Part shown: in pieces, positions 15,829 to 25,436 of the stretch | Layout of the letters: the number at the start of each line of letters is the position of its first letter | How positions within the stretch are numbered: the stretch's first letter is position 1 | Origin: Methanomicrobia archaeon | Lineage (GTDB): Archaea; Halobacteriota; Syntropharchaeia; Alkanophagales; Methanospirareceae | Direction: 5' to 3' | Length of the DNA stretch: 46,061 nt | Assembly (NCBI GenBank): GCA_016930255.1 | Contig: JAFGHB010000008.1 | Coordinates: forward strand, 1 to 46,061 | The notes under the pieces: model-generated | Told to the model about the DNA's origin: nothing | The model's database searches: none | Seen by the model: the letters and a program-made list of their open reading frames with translations, nothing else | Made by a program: the position numbers and the translations under genes

Positions 15829-15916
15829 CCTTTTTCTTACTGCTTCAGCGTTTGCTCGGCTATAAGTACCCCTATAGTTTCATATACATAAAAAAGTGAC
15901 TTTTTGATGTCAGACG
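15829..15916. promoter_or_regulatory. Divergent promoter region between GT4 and O-mannosyltransferase genes
   Basis: The 88 bases between two divergent genes hold AT-rich boxes. tatacataaaaaag (about 15884-15897) is a plausible BRE/TATA region for the plus-strand gene starting at 15917, giving a very short leader. The ggctataagta stretch near 15858 may serve either strand. Confidence 0.4.
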
Positions 15917-17749
15917 ATGAAGGGACTAAAGCCGTGGGAACTCGCAGCACTGGCGGCACTTACCATTCTTTTCCTGGCCGTTGCGTCCGTTAATCTAGGC
16001 TCTCTCGCGATGCCTTCCTCCTCATGGCAGCCCTCAACGGCGGTGGCTTCAGGAGCGCAAGAAGTCCTCGTGGTCATTGATTTGGGCAGCGTTCAGCAAG
16101 TAAACGAGATTTACGTCTTCCTGAGTGACGAGAAGCGAACGAAATTCGAGCTCTATGGCGACACATCAGCCGATGACTGGCGACCCTTTGCAACATTTGA
16201 TAAAGATCCAGCAACGCACATACATTTCTGCTCCTGGGAACGGATTGCTATAGGCAACAAAAGTACGAGCTCGCTTATTTTCCGCTTTGACGCGAGCTCC
16301 AGCGGTGAAATAGGCGAGTTCTTGATACTATCTGCCGAGAATGAAAAAATACCGCCGGTAAACGTAACGGGCAGCGAAGGCGCGCAGAGATTGGTGGATG
16401 AGCAGGAACTCATAACGTTTCCGATTACGCAGAAATACGGCGCGTACTTCGACGAGATGTACTTCGTGCGTACAGCGCAGGAGCATTTAAACCTCGAAGA
16501 GCCTTACGAATGGACGCACCCGCCACTCGGGAAGCTCATCATAGGGGTGGGTATCGCGCTGTTCGGCATGAACCCCTTTGGCTGGCGGATTTTGGGCGTG
16601 CTCGCCGCCGCTGCGATGATCCCCGTAATGTTCCTCTTTGGCAAACGCATGTTTAAAAGCTCGCTCGCAGGCTTCATCGCCGCGTTCCTCCTCTCCTTCG
16701 ATTTCATGCATTTCTCCTTAGCGCGCCTGGCGACCGGCGAGATCTACCTCCTCCTCTTCTCGCTATTGATGTTTTACTTTGCCTTCGAGTACCTCTCGAA
16801 ACGCGAGGAATGCGCAGCTGAGACGGAGGAAGGAGGCGTAAAGAATAACACATCCACATCGCTCTTCCTCAGTATCGTCTGCTTCGGACTCGGCTTTTCG
16901 GTGAAATGGACCGCGCTTTTCGGGTTAATCGCCGTTTTGACACTCGTCGCGGTCAGTAATATCCAAACGAAAAGACCACTTTTAAGTGATTCCAAAACCA
17001 TTTTAGCAGGGCTGCTCGTCTCCGCGGCGATTTATATCGCAACGTATATCCCGTACATGCTCGCGGGCGAGGGGCACGGGCTCATAGATATTCATCGGCT
17101 ACCGCTCTATATCGGCTACCTGGCGGAATATTTAACGAGCGGCACGATAAGTATTTCTCCCCTTGACTCACTAACCGTCTTCGATCTGCAACTGCGAATG
17201 TTCGGCTACCATGCGAGTATTGAAGCAACGCATCCGTACTCGTCACCCTGGTGGTCCTGGCCCCTTATGCTCAAACCGCTCTGGATGTATTCCAACACGT
17301 TGCTAGGCGGAAAAGTCTCGACCATCGTCTTAATGGGCAATCCTGCGCTCTGGTGGGGCAGTATTCCCGCCTTGATCCTGATCGGAGCCCTGTTTGTAAG
17401 AAATACGATTAAAAAAGTGGAGCACGAGCGTAACTTTGTGTTCCTTTTCATCCTCGTTCCATTCCTCCTGCAGTGGCTTTCTTACGCGCTCATATCTCGA
17501 ATCCTGTTCATCTACCATTTCGTCGCGAATGTGCCGTTCATGATCTTTGCAGTCACCTATTGGTTACAGCTTCCGTTCGAAAAGGATTGGCCATCCCAGA
17601 GAACCGGCCTTATCGTTAAGGGCTTCGTCATTGCCTTCCTTATCCTAGTAGCCGTTCTTTTCTTCCTCTTCTATCCCGTTATATCCGGCTACCCGGTAGC
17701 GTACGAATACAAAGAGAGCTTACGATGGCTAAGCGGATGGGTATTTTAA
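15917..17749 (+). CDS. Protein O-mannosyltransferase (PMT/GT39 family) with an N-terminal lumenal insertion
   Basis: This 610-residue GT-C enzyme would transfer mannose from a dolichyl-phosphate donor to Ser/Thr on the outer membrane face. Span 1 is about residues 8-30. The catalytic acidic pair is Asp179-Glu180 in YFDEMYF, and the family motif HPPLGK is at 201-206, followed by about ten spans and a C-terminal aromatic membrane block (PWWSWPLMLKPLW, LQWLSYALISR). Between span 1 and the DE motif lies a soluble stretch of about 140 residues (VLVVIDLGSVQQVNEIYVFL, RTKFELYGDTSADDW) that resembles an F5/8-type discoidin sandwich. That domain is not normal for the family and may bind the substrate glycan. 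Confidence 0.87.
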   Translation: MKGLKPWELAALAALTILFLAVASVNLGSLAMPSSSWQPSTAVASGAQEVLVVIDLGSVQQVNEIYVFLSDEKRTKFELYGDTSADDWRPFATFDKDPATHIHFCSWERIAIGNKSTSSLIFRFDASSSGEIGEFLILSAENEKIPPVNVTGSEGAQRLVDEQELITFPITQKYGAYFDEMYFVRTAQEHLNLEEPYEWTHPPLGKLIIGVGIALFGMNPFGWRILGVLAAAAMIPVMFLFGKRMFKSSLAGFIAAFLLSFDFMHFSLARLATGEIYLLLFSLLMFYFAFEYLSKREECAAETEEGGVKNNTSTSLFLSIVCFGLGFSVKWTALFGLIAVLTLVAVSNIQTKRPLLSDSKTILAGLLVSAAIYIATYIPYMLAGEGHGLIDIHRLPLYIGYLAEYLTSGTISISPLDSLTVFDLQLRMFGYHASIEATHPYSSPWWSWPLMLKPLWMYSNTLLGGKVSTIVLMGNPALWWGSIPALILIGALFVRNTIKKVEHERNFVFLFILVPFLLQWLSYALISRILFIYHFVANVPFMIFAVTYWLQLPFEKDWPSQRTGLIVKGFVIAFLILVAVLFFLFYPVISGYPVAYEYKESLRWLSGWVF

Positions 17750-17809
17750 TGCCACTAGTGCGTTAAATTTAGCGCGAGTATTTATAGTACCTTCTCTTTA
17801 TAGGTGGTC

Positions 17810-18622
17810 ATGAACCCGCGAGCGTTTTTAAAAGTGATGATTGTGCTCATGCTTATCCCTTCGTTGATCTGTCTCTTCTTACCGGGCACAATCGCCGGCA
17901 GCTATACCCGGATTATGTACCCCGTGGTTCTGGTTCTGGGTGCGGTGCTCGCGATGCGCGTCGCCGCAATCTACAAGAACTCGCTTCGAAATGCCTTTAT
18001 CTTCCTTTCGCTGTTCCTCTTCCTCATGATAGTCCCGCATCTCGACTTTTTATGGGGGTTCTACAGCGCACACCCACAACTCGTTGTGCTCCTGCAGTGG
18101 ATCACCTACGCAATGCTCGTGCTGTGCTCGTTCTACGTCCTGAAAGTGACGGAAGTGCGAAAGATAACCAGAAACGGCTGGGTACTTATCGGGGCGGCGT
18201 TTTTGATTGGTATCATAATCCTGGCGTATCACGTACCTCCGCTGTACCAGTATTACCCCGCGGCGTATAAGATCCCGTTAACGCTCATTTATTTCCTTGA
18301 CGTCGTGGTCGTAATCATGCTGATGCCCGTGGTGCTGTTATACGCGCAGCAGATGCGATTGGAAGGGCGGGAGAGCATCACCTTCACCACGATTATAAGC
18401 GGAATCATTCTGAGTACGACCGCCGTGTACTTCTACGTCATCGTTTCGGGTATCCCTCTCTATGCGGCTCCGAACGTATTCCACACCGGCTCGGTCCTCG
18501 ATTCCCTATATCTGTTCAGTTATCTGCTCATAGCCGTTGGCCTCTACGTGCACAAGAAATATGACGAATGGGGCTTTGACATGATAGAACAGGCGCTTTC
18601 GGGAGGTCTCGCGGAAACATGA
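17810..18622 (+). CDS. Seven- or eight-span membrane protein of unknown function
   Basis: This protein has about 270 residues with seven to eight spans (for example VMIVLMLIPSLICLFLPGTI, VVLVLGAVLAMRVAAIY, LTLIYFLDVVVVIMLMPVVL). A GTG at 17804 is an alternative start; aggtgg overlaps it and sits close before the ATG at 17810. The C-terminus is cytosolic-looking and charged (HKKYDEWGFDMIEQAL). The layout recalls the sensor regions of methanogen membrane kinases, but no kinase domain follows. It overlaps the V4R gene by 4 bases, so the two products probably act together, the membrane part possibly as anchor or sensor. Confidence 0.7.
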   Translation: MNPRAFLKVMIVLMLIPSLICLFLPGTIAGSYTRIMYPVVLVLGAVLAMRVAAIYKNSLRNAFIFLSLFLFLMIVPHLDFLWGFYSAHPQLVVLLQWITYAMLVLCSFYVLKVTEVRKITRNGWVLIGAAFLIGIIILAYHVPPLYQYYPAAYKIPLTLIYFLDVVVVIMLMPVVLLYAQQMRLEGRESITFTTIISGIILSTTAVYFYVIVSGIPLYAAPNVFHTGSVLDSLYLFSYLLIAVGLYVHKKYDEWGFDMIEQALSGGLAET

Positions 18623-19731
18623 GTGCCGAACGGGAAGTGGAAATGGAGAAGCTGATTGACGAGGTGTGGGCGATCTTCCTGGACAAATTGAAGAAGAAGG
18701 ACGTGCCGCAGGCGCGGCCAGCATTTGGCGACGAATTGAACCTATTCGTGCCGCAATTGCGGATGCTGTTGCCCATATATGCCAATCCTCGCTTCCCAGT
18801 CTCTGTTTATACCTCGTCCTATCTCGCCGCGCGAAGGAACGCGTATGCTATAATGCGGAAGCTGGATATGCCGCCGGACTTCTTCTGGAAGTTCGAGTTC
18901 TGGACGGACGAGCGTGCGTTCGACGTGCTGAGTAAGGTGACTAATCGAATCTTCAGGGAGATAATGAGAACGACCAGAGAAGGGCTTTTGAGCGTGGAGA
19001 ATGCTTCTACCGACCCGAAAGCGATAAAGATCTTATTAACGCTGGATGAATGCGTGGAGTGCTTTGGCATCGAGGCTAATCATCCTTTTTGCTACTATCA
19101 TGCCGGCACGCTTACCGGTATCATCTCCGCGCTGCTGGGCAAGGAGTTGGATGGCTATGAGACGACGTGCTTCGCTACCGGCGGCGATAAATGCGAGTTC
19201 GTGATCGGGCTCGGACACGGTGGAGAAGCGCTCGAACGCTATCTCAACCCCGGGAAACTCGAATTCCCGTTACAACAGATAGTGGAAAATGCCCTGGGCG
19301 GAAAGAGTCTGCGCGGTCTCGGCAATGACACTGATTTACGGTACTATCAACTGATCATTCTCAACAGCATTATTACGAATCCAAAAGTGTTCAGAGACTC
19401 GAGCTATGAAGTCGGCGTGGCATACGGCAAGACACTGGCGCAGTTTTTGGGCCGCTATTACAACACGAGCGAGGACGAGCTCCTGGATGCTATTTCGCGC
19501 TACTACCAATCCCTGAAGCATCTTCAGTTAGACCTGAACGAGGGCGCGGATGAAGTACGAGCAGCGGAGATTGCAGAGATCTCCGGCTTAGCTCACAACG
19601 CGGATTTCCTCGGGTTCCTCTTCGGCGAATTGGAGGGGCTTTTGTCAGTAGCAACCAAGGGGAAGATGACGTATGCGGGGAACGCATTCGAGGGCAACGA
19701 GTTGGTGATAAAATTCAAGAAGCAGAATTGA
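18619..19731 (+). CDS. Double V4R-domain protein
   Basis: This is a 370-residue soluble protein. Residues about 105-200 form a V4R (vinyl-4-reductase) domain with the conserved cysteines Cys145, Cys148, Cys158, Cys184 and Cys192 (DECVECFG, NHPFCYYHAG, YETTCFATGGDKCEFVIGLG). V4R domains bind small hydrophobic molecules, and some bind metal through such cysteines. Residues about 210-370 look like a second, cysteine-free helical and sheet domain of similar size, so the protein may be an internal duplication. The start overlaps the upstream membrane gene (ATGA). A role as a sensor module paired with that protein is inference. Confidence 0.75.
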   Translation: MSAEREVEMEKLIDEVWAIFLDKLKKKDVPQARPAFGDELNLFVPQLRMLLPIYANPRFPVSVYTSSYLAARRNAYAIMRKLDMPPDFFWKFEFWTDERAFDVLSKVTNRIFREIMRTTREGLLSVENASTDPKAIKILLTLDECVECFGIEANHPFCYYHAGTLTGIISALLGKELDGYETTCFATGGDKCEFVIGLGHGGEALERYLNPGKLEFPLQQIVENALGGKSLRGLGNDTDLRYYQLIILNSIITNPKVFRDSSYEVGVAYGKTLAQFLGRYYNTSEDELLDAISRYYQSLKHLQLDLNEGADEVRAAEIAEISGLAHNADFLGFLFGELEGLLSVATKGKMTYAGNAFEGNELVIKFKKQN

Positions 19732-19779
19732 GTCCTGTTGTAAGAGCTACAGGGAAACTTTTTTAGAGTTGTTAGCTGT

Positions 19780-20320
19780 TCATTTCTTATTTGATAGTGG
19801 AGAAGTTGCGAGATTAGCCTCCGTGAATATTTGCTCGATAAACTCCTTAAGTTCCTTTTCAACATCTATTTCTTCACGGGTTATTTCTTCGGCAACTTTC
19901 CTTGCCAGTTGTTCCTTCCACCATTTATTTCCTAAAATATCATCGAGCTTTTCCACCGTTTGACCCTTTGGTACATCTCCCTCTTTTAATTCTAGCTCCT
20001 TTCGTTGTCTCACGAATTCAACTATTACGCGTCTGGGATAGAAATCTTCTATGTCCCCTCTATCCCAAATTATTATATCCCCCTCTTTTATCCCATTTTT
20101 AATGAGTTCCCCTTTTAGTTTTGAGCTGCTCTTATCTAATAGGCAACGTATGGGCAAAGGAACGTTCTGACATACTTCTCTACACAGTTTATAATTTGGT
20201 TGTTCCTTTGTATCACCACCAGCATTGATAATGGTGATACCTTCCTCTCGAAAGCTCTTCCCCAACTTTCCCGCAACGCCCTGTAGGAATATACTATCAC
20301 TTCGCCCTTCCACAAATGAG
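19780..20320 (-). CDS. TOPRIM half of a frameshifted OLD-family nuclease
   Basis: Functional homology starts at about 20320, although the frame is open to 20382. It begins FVEGRSDSIFLQGVAGKLGK, the TOPRIM E-G-x-x-D motif, then GITIINAGGDTK and the later IIIWDRGDIEDFYP block typical of OLD (overcoming lysogenisation defect) nucleases. The C-terminal 60 residues are helical and charged. It lacks a start of its own that makes sense, because the N-terminal ATPase lies in the neighbouring frame. Removing one base near 20317 joins the halves into one protein of about 570 residues. Confidence 0.75.
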
Positions 20321-21472
20321 GATGAAATTGGAAAGAAGGAAATCTCCGGAGGTGATTCCCATTTGGAAGAATTTGCTACCAAGGTCTTCTTTATCTGTCA
20401 CCCTTTTAATCTTGGAACTCCCGTCTTCTTGCCATATAAACCATACATTTGAAAGCAAGCCGCTGTCTATTACGAAGGGGGAATGTGTAGTGATGAAAAA
20501 CTGCTTTTTTTGTTGCTCTGAGATTTCTTTAATCCTCTTCATTAATTTGTTGATGAGTTTTGGATGAAGATGATTTTCCGGCTCTTCAATAAGAATTATG
20601 TCGGCTGAAGTGTTCTCGATTTCATGAAGGAGATGTAAGATCATCTGTTCTCCTCCACCTTTTAAGTAGGGTGGAATTGGAACCATTCCCTCTTTAATAT
20701 TTTTCTCGAATACGAGGTCTTTTCCTACGAGCCCCATAGATCCCTTAACAAATTGCTCCTTGTCTTTGCTGTAGCGATTCCATTCTCTTCGGCGAGCTGG
20801 GACGGTCTCACTTGCATTAAATTTAATAAATTCTTCTGTACTTTCAGGGATAATTGAATCCCTTTTGAAGAAATCTTCACTTTCAGCGGGGGGTCTATTT
20901 CGAACAGCGGGGATAAACCTAATTTTACTATGTAGTAATGATTCTACCGTTTGAGTGACTGAAGTGGAATCTATACTAAGCTGTCCGTCATCGTCTAGGT
21001 TTACGAGTTTATTCACTAATTGACCCTCCTCCATCATGAACTTAGGATAATTTGCATGCGTTGCTTCTTCAGAAAATAGAGGAGGTAATCCTTCCCCTTT
21101 AATTGTTTTCCAATAAAAGTTGAACCCGCTATTTATGCCAACTTCTAAGGAAATAGATAAGTCACCCCTAGATACAAAAGAGGAGGAAGAAGGTTTTTGG
21201 AGGTTTTTCCTATCTTCCTCATTTAAATCTAACACAACATTGATTGTAACCGGTTTATCGGCTGAGGGATCTGCACCAAAACATAAATGTTCATACCCTC
21301 CGAGTGGTAGATAGGTGATATTCTTTTTTTCTCCAAGGAGTCTTATGGCTTCGAGTAGGAAAGATTTGCCCGTATCGTTTTCTCCAATTAAAATAACTAG
21401 CTTAGAAATTTCATTCATAGAAATGTATTCAAAGCACCTATAATTTTTCACTTCTAACTCTCTGATACGCAT
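20297..21472 (-). CDS. ATPase half of a frameshifted OLD-family nuclease
   Basis: This 391-codon frame holds the ABC-type ATPase of an OLD nuclease. The Walker A is GENDTGKS (30-37), the signature-like loop is KGGGEQMILHLL, Walker B is IILIEEPENHLHP, and the H-loop is FFITTHSPFVID. The frame runs out at ICGRAK, exactly where the TOPRIM motif VEGRSD should follow (ILFVEGRSD in the shifted frame). The AT-rich upstream region has TATA-like ttatatat (about 21530) and SD gggagaagaaga before the ATG. OLD proteins are defence-type nucleases, alone or with a helicase as in Gabija; no helicase partner is present here. Confidence 0.85.
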   Translation of the reverse strand: MRIRELEVKNYRCFEYISMNEISKLVILIGENDTGKSFLLEAIRLLGEKKNITYLPLGGYEHLCFGADPSADKPVTINVVLDLNEEDRKNLQKPSSSSFVSRGDLSISLEVGINSGFNFYWKTIKGEGLPPLFSEEATHANYPKFMMEEGQLVNKLVNLDDDGQLSIDSTSVTQTVESLLHSKIRFIPAVRNRPPAESEDFFKRDSIIPESTEEFIKFNASETVPARRREWNRYSKDKEQFVKGSMGLVGKDLVFEKNIKEGMVPIPPYLKGGGEQMILHLLHEIENTSADIILIEEPENHLHPKLINKLMKRIKEISEQQKKQFFITTHSPFVIDSGLLSNVWFIWQEDGSSKIKRVTDKEDLGSKFFQMGITSGDFLLSNFILICGRAK

Positions 21473-21580
21473 TCTTCTTCTCCCGACGAACTTGTAAATT
21501 TATACTGCACTATTAGGACAATAATTATACGATATATAAGCTTTTCCCCTATGCTTTTTACGTTTTAAAGAAAATCAGGG

Positions 21581-23014
21581 TCACTCCCACAAATCGGAGA
21601 AGTCAACGTCCTTCTTCAGGTACTTCTCGATGTCCTTCCGCGCATACTCGATCTCGTTGATGATGATATCGAACTCCTTCGATTTCGATTTGTATTTCAG
21701 CGTCTCGCCCTCTATCTTCAATAAGTGATCGATTATGCGCTCTGCAATGTTTACCGCTCCTTTAGGTGTGTCCCACACCAGATTGCTCTTGGCGGACGAG
21801 AGACCCATCCGGTGCAACAAATGAACCGATTGATGTATCGCATCGCGAATGTCAAGATTCACGCCATAAACGCCAATGCTCTCTAACAGCCCACCTGTTC
21901 GTTCCATCGCCTCGCAGTGCCTTTTCTCTTCCATCACGGCGAAGAGCTCCGAGAACGATTTGATCAGATATTTCACCATACGATACTTCTTCAAGGTATA
22001 CAAATCATCGGAGACGTCATGAAAAAGCGTGAAAATCCGCGTGAGTATCTTCTCGTTGCCGTCTTCGGTATTCATGTATTCCCGAAGCATGTCGTGTAAC
22101 GAATCGATCATCTGTTGTGTCGCTACATCGTAATCCTTCAGCACCTTAAAGCCGATGACCTCGATATCTTCCAGCACCATTTTGGTCGTAAAATCCATCT
22201 TCTCGACGATCGTATGGGTTCCCACCTTGCCGAAAATCTCCAGCACCTGCACCATCGAGTCGTCATCTGCTTCGATGATCGCTTCCCGACCGACGCCAAG
22301 GATGTGGTCCAAAAAATACGGCGACGCGTACGTTTCGGTCTCCTTCGTCAGATAGGCCATATAGCGATCGTAAATGTGCGTGAGGCCATAGCGTGCCGTG
22401 CCCCGGTCTCCACTGCCGATTGATTTCTCTATTATCTCCGTAATTGGCAGCATCTTATCCGCTTCGCCCGGTATGCGCGTCTCTCCCTCGCCGATATGTC
22501 CTTTTATTGTATCGAGATAATTCGCGTCTAATTTCGTCAACAGATTGCTTATCACCGTCTCCGGTCTGAGTCGGACCATGGTGATAAAGAAATAGGGGAT
22601 GAGCATGACAAAGCACAGCGCGGTAAGAAGCATGGATATTTCCACGTATTTCGCCTCCACGGGTACTTCCAGTCGGCCGAGCATGAACACGTTGTAGAGC
22701 AAGCTGCCGAGGTAAATGAGCACCACAGACCAGAAGGTCAAGCTCTTGATGTGGAGATCCATGATGCGATGGGTGTATTGCTGCGAGGCGAACTGGACAG
22801 CCATTAACGTGAGCGAAATGACAATAGCAAATATGGCTGAGAGACCTTCAACGCCGACGCCTTCGAGTATCCCCCGTGCGTTATCGAGATCATCGGTAGC
22901 GAGGGTAAACGGCGAGGACTCCGCGAAGGAGAGCACTATAAGCACCGCAAAAACGCCCGTTATCGACAGAATGATAATCTTTTCCAGATCTTCCAGTCCC
23001 AATCGGTGGTTCAT
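21581..23014 (-). CDS. DUF2254-like membrane protein
   Basis: This 477-residue protein has four spans in the first 165 residues (IIILSITGVFAVLIVLSFAE, SAIFAIVISLTLMAVQFAS, VVLIYLGSLLYNVFML, ISMLLTALCFVMLIPYFFIT) and a long helical cytosolic part. The second span and the following QQYTHRIMDLHIKS are typical of the DUF2254 family. The function is unknown. It starts 11 bases after the FdhA stop, so it is probably the third gene of the CBS - FdhA - DUF2254 operon, and may give the dehydrogenase a membrane link. That role is inference. Confidence 0.8.
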   Translation of the reverse strand: MNHRLGLEDLEKIIILSITGVFAVLIVLSFAESSPFTLATDDLDNARGILEGVGVEGLSAIFAIVISLTLMAVQFASQQYTHRIMDLHIKSLTFWSVVLIYLGSLLYNVFMLGRLEVPVEAKYVEISMLLTALCFVMLIPYFFITMVRLRPETVISNLLTKLDANYLDTIKGHIGEGETRIPGEADKMLPITEIIEKSIGSGDRGTARYGLTHIYDRYMAYLTKETETYASPYFLDHILGVGREAIIEADDDSMVQVLEIFGKVGTHTIVEKMDFTTKMVLEDIEVIGFKVLKDYDVATQQMIDSLHDMLREYMNTEDGNEKILTRIFTLFHDVSDDLYTLKKYRMVKYLIKSFSELFAVMEEKRHCEAMERTGGLLESIGVYGVNLDIRDAIHQSVHLLHRMGLSSAKSNLVWDTPKGAVNIAERIIDHLLKIEGETLKYKSKSKEFDIIINEIEYARKDIEKYLKKDVDFSDLWE

Positions 23015-23025
23015 GATATTATAAC

Positions 23026-25425
23026 TTATTTGACAGATGTAGAAGACCGAAGCAGATGTCTCAAGGCATCCTTATTGATTATTTCAAGGCTGTCATTTAC
23101 GTAGGTGTCCATATTGAGTGACTTCTGAATAGGAGAATCGTCATCCGGGAGTTTAAAGGATACGCTGAGATTCGGCCCCTGACGTTGCGCATCGAGTTCG
23201 ATCTCTCGTCCATCCTCTCGATGTTTGAAGGTGTAATAGTGGTGGTCCACGCCGAGTGAGGTGACGACGGGAGACCAACCGGATTGGATCATACTCGTGT
23301 AGATAAACGCCGCGAGGATATTATCCTTATCAGGTACAAGTTCTTCGTGATCAAGCGCTAATGCTGCTACTTCAGTGTCAAACTCCACTCGTGCGGGGGT
23401 AACGTTGAACGCGGGAATTTTGGCAAGGAAATCCAGGTGTGGTATGACAAGATAGTTTACGGGGACTTCTTTGTAGTGAAAGGGCAGGAACACACAGCCC
23501 GGGCGGATATCCTCCGTTATCGTTACACGCGCTTTTATCTCACCGATTCGCGATCGTATCCGAACAGGGTCGTCTTCCTGCACATGGATGCTATCGGCGT
23601 CCCAGGGATGGATTTCGAGATGCGGGTCTTTAACGCGTTTCGCAATGCTGGGCGTTCTGCTCGTCATGGTTCGCGTATTGTAGTCCACGAGCGATCGCCC
23701 GGTAAGCATAATAAAATTATAGAGTTCGTCAATCCTCTCTCGCGGCGGATTATAATAAATAGGGTAAAAACGGCCTAACCCATCACTCGTGGAAAAGTGC
23801 TGTTCGTGAAGTACGGTGCAGCCGTCCGGATGTTCCTCGTCCACGGGCCATTGGATGCCAAAGGGTTCAAGCAGCTCGTACGTTACGCCGGAATACTGCG
23901 GCACGATCGTTCGTATCTCATCAAAAACGTCCTCGGGCGTGGAATACCTGAAATGCTCGTTATCGCCCAGTGCTTCTGCCAACCGGATTATTATCTGCAA
24001 ATCAGGTAAAGCTTCGCCCGGGGGTTCTACCACCTTTCGCACTCGCTGAATCCGTCGTTCGGTATTGGTAAACGTGCCCTCTTTCTCAACCCAGCACGCG
24101 GCAGGGAGTATATAGTCAGCATATTGTGTGGTTTCCGTGGGGAATATATCCTGGACGACAAGAAGATCTAATTGCTGGAGCAGTCGTCGGATTTCGTGTA
24201 GCATCGGATGCGAAAGTGCGACATTTTCGCCGATTATGTACAACGCTCTCACTTTCTCCGGTATTGCTTCCATCGTCTCCGTCGAGGTGAGCCCATATCG
24301 TGAAGGAACGGAGGAGACACCCCAAAGTCTGCTCATCTCAGTCGCGGAATCTCCGGATATTACACGATAGCCAGGGAAGCAATCGGGAAGGACGCCCATA
24401 TCTCCGGCACCTTGCACGTTGTTCTGCCCTCGCAGCGGATTGACACCCGTGCCGGGTCTGCCGAAATTACCCGTGAGCATCGCTAAGTTGCAGAGGTTCA
24501 CGGTATTTTCCACGCCCGTGGCATGCTGTGTGATGCCCATCCCATAGCAAATGCAGCCGTTCTCCGCTTCTCCGTACCGTTGCGCGGCTTCGAGCACGAT
24601 ATCACGCGGAACCCCGGTAATCTCTTCTACCACCTCCGGCGTGTATTCTCGTACGGTCCACGAAAGGTTCGTATACCCAAGGGTCCGCGTTGCAATGAAC
24701 TCAGAATCCTGAAGTTTGCGGTCTATAATTACTTTGATAAAGCCGTTAATCAGCGCTGAGTCTGTCCCCGGTCTGAGTTGTAGATGGAGGTCTGCCTTCT
24801 TCGCCGTTAAGGTCCGTCGGGGATCAACGACAACGATAAACGCTCCTCGTTTCTTGGCATTCAACACCTTCTTGCCTATGAGCGGATGGGCTTCGGTACT
24901 ATTCGCGCCAAAGACAAGGATACAGTCAGCGTTTTCAATGTCGTTGATGGAGTTGGTCATGACGCCCGAGCCAAGATTCTGTGATAAGCCCACACCCGTC
25001 GTCGAATGGCAGAGTCGGGCGCAATTGTCAATGTTATTCGTGCCGATGACGGTGCGCGCGAGTTTTTGGACCAAATAATTCTCCTCATTCGTACATCGTG
25101 ACGAGGAGAAGAAGGCGATCGAATCGGGGCCGTAGATATCGCGTAGTTCAACGAGCTTCTCGGCAATCTCGGTGAGTGCTTGGTCCCAAGATAGAGGTGT
25201 AAACTCTTTTGATCCTCGTGTCCGTTTCAGTGGTCTAGTTAAACGGTCTGGGTGAGTCACCAACTCATGTGAGTTCTTTCCTTTGATACAGAGAAAGCCG
25301 CTACTTACCGGGTGCTCCGGGATCCCGTTGACCGTTACAATCTCGTTGCTCGTCTCATCCACTTCGCAGTCTAACCCACAACCCACACCGCAGTAGGGGC
25401 ATACCGTCTGCACTCGCCTCGTCAT
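23026..25425 (-). CDS. fdhA: Formate dehydrogenase-type molybdopterin oxidoreductase, orphan catalytic subunit with C-terminal extension
   Basis: This is a 799-residue protein. The N-terminal [4Fe-4S] ligands are Cys9, Cys12, Cys16 and Cys46 (CPYCGVGC and FLCIKG). The Mo/W ligand is Cys139 in NCARLCHST, where selenoproteins have Sec, followed by His140. The bis-MGD domains follow, with GQNNVQGAGDMG and LNxxTRTMTSRTP-like blocks, ending about residue 690. A further 110 residues (from LDHEELVPDKDN to LRHLLRSSTSVK) are not part of usual FdhA. No FdhB, iron-sulfur or hydrogenase partner is adjacent. SD aggatg precedes the ATG. Formate oxidation or CO2 reduction is likely, but related oxidoreductases cannot be excluded. 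Confidence 0.85.
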   Translation of the reverse strand: MTRRVQTVCPYCGVGCGLDCEVDETSNEIVTVNGIPEHPVSSGFLCIKGKNSHELVTHPDRLTRPLKRTRGSKEFTPLSWDQALTEIAEKLVELRDIYGPDSIAFFSSSRCTNEENYLVQKLARTVIGTNNIDNCARLCHSTTGVGLSQNLGSGVMTNSINDIENADCILVFGANSTEAHPLIGKKVLNAKKRGAFIVVVDPRRTLTAKKADLHLQLRPGTDSALINGFIKVIIDRKLQDSEFIATRTLGYTNLSWTVREYTPEVVEEITGVPRDIVLEAAQRYGEAENGCICYGMGITQHATGVENTVNLCNLAMLTGNFGRPGTGVNPLRGQNNVQGAGDMGVLPDCFPGYRVISGDSATEMSRLWGVSSVPSRYGLTSTETMEAIPEKVRALYIIGENVALSHPMLHEIRRLLQQLDLLVVQDIFPTETTQYADYILPAACWVEKEGTFTNTERRIQRVRKVVEPPGEALPDLQIIIRLAEALGDNEHFRYSTPEDVFDEIRTIVPQYSGVTYELLEPFGIQWPVDEEHPDGCTVLHEQHFSTSDGLGRFYPIYYNPPRERIDELYNFIMLTGRSLVDYNTRTMTSRTPSIAKRVKDPHLEIHPWDADSIHVQEDDPVRIRSRIGEIKARVTITEDIRPGCVFLPFHYKEVPVNYLVIPHLDFLAKIPAFNVTPARVEFDTEVAALALDHEELVPDKDNILAAFIYTSMIQSGWSPVVTSLGVDHHYYTFKHREDGREIELDAQRQGPNLSVSFKLPDDDSPIQKSLNMDTYVNDSLEIINKDALRHLLRSSTSVK

Positions 25426-25436
25426 GTCACATCCTA

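Noticed and set aside
19780-21472. Gabija-type defence system
   Set aside because: An OLD nuclease is present but no UvrD-like helicase partner is adjacent, and the OLD gene is frameshifted.
23026-25425. Selenocysteine in FdhA
   Set aside because: The metal-ligand position is a plain Cys codon (residue 139) and there is no in-frame TGA in the gene.
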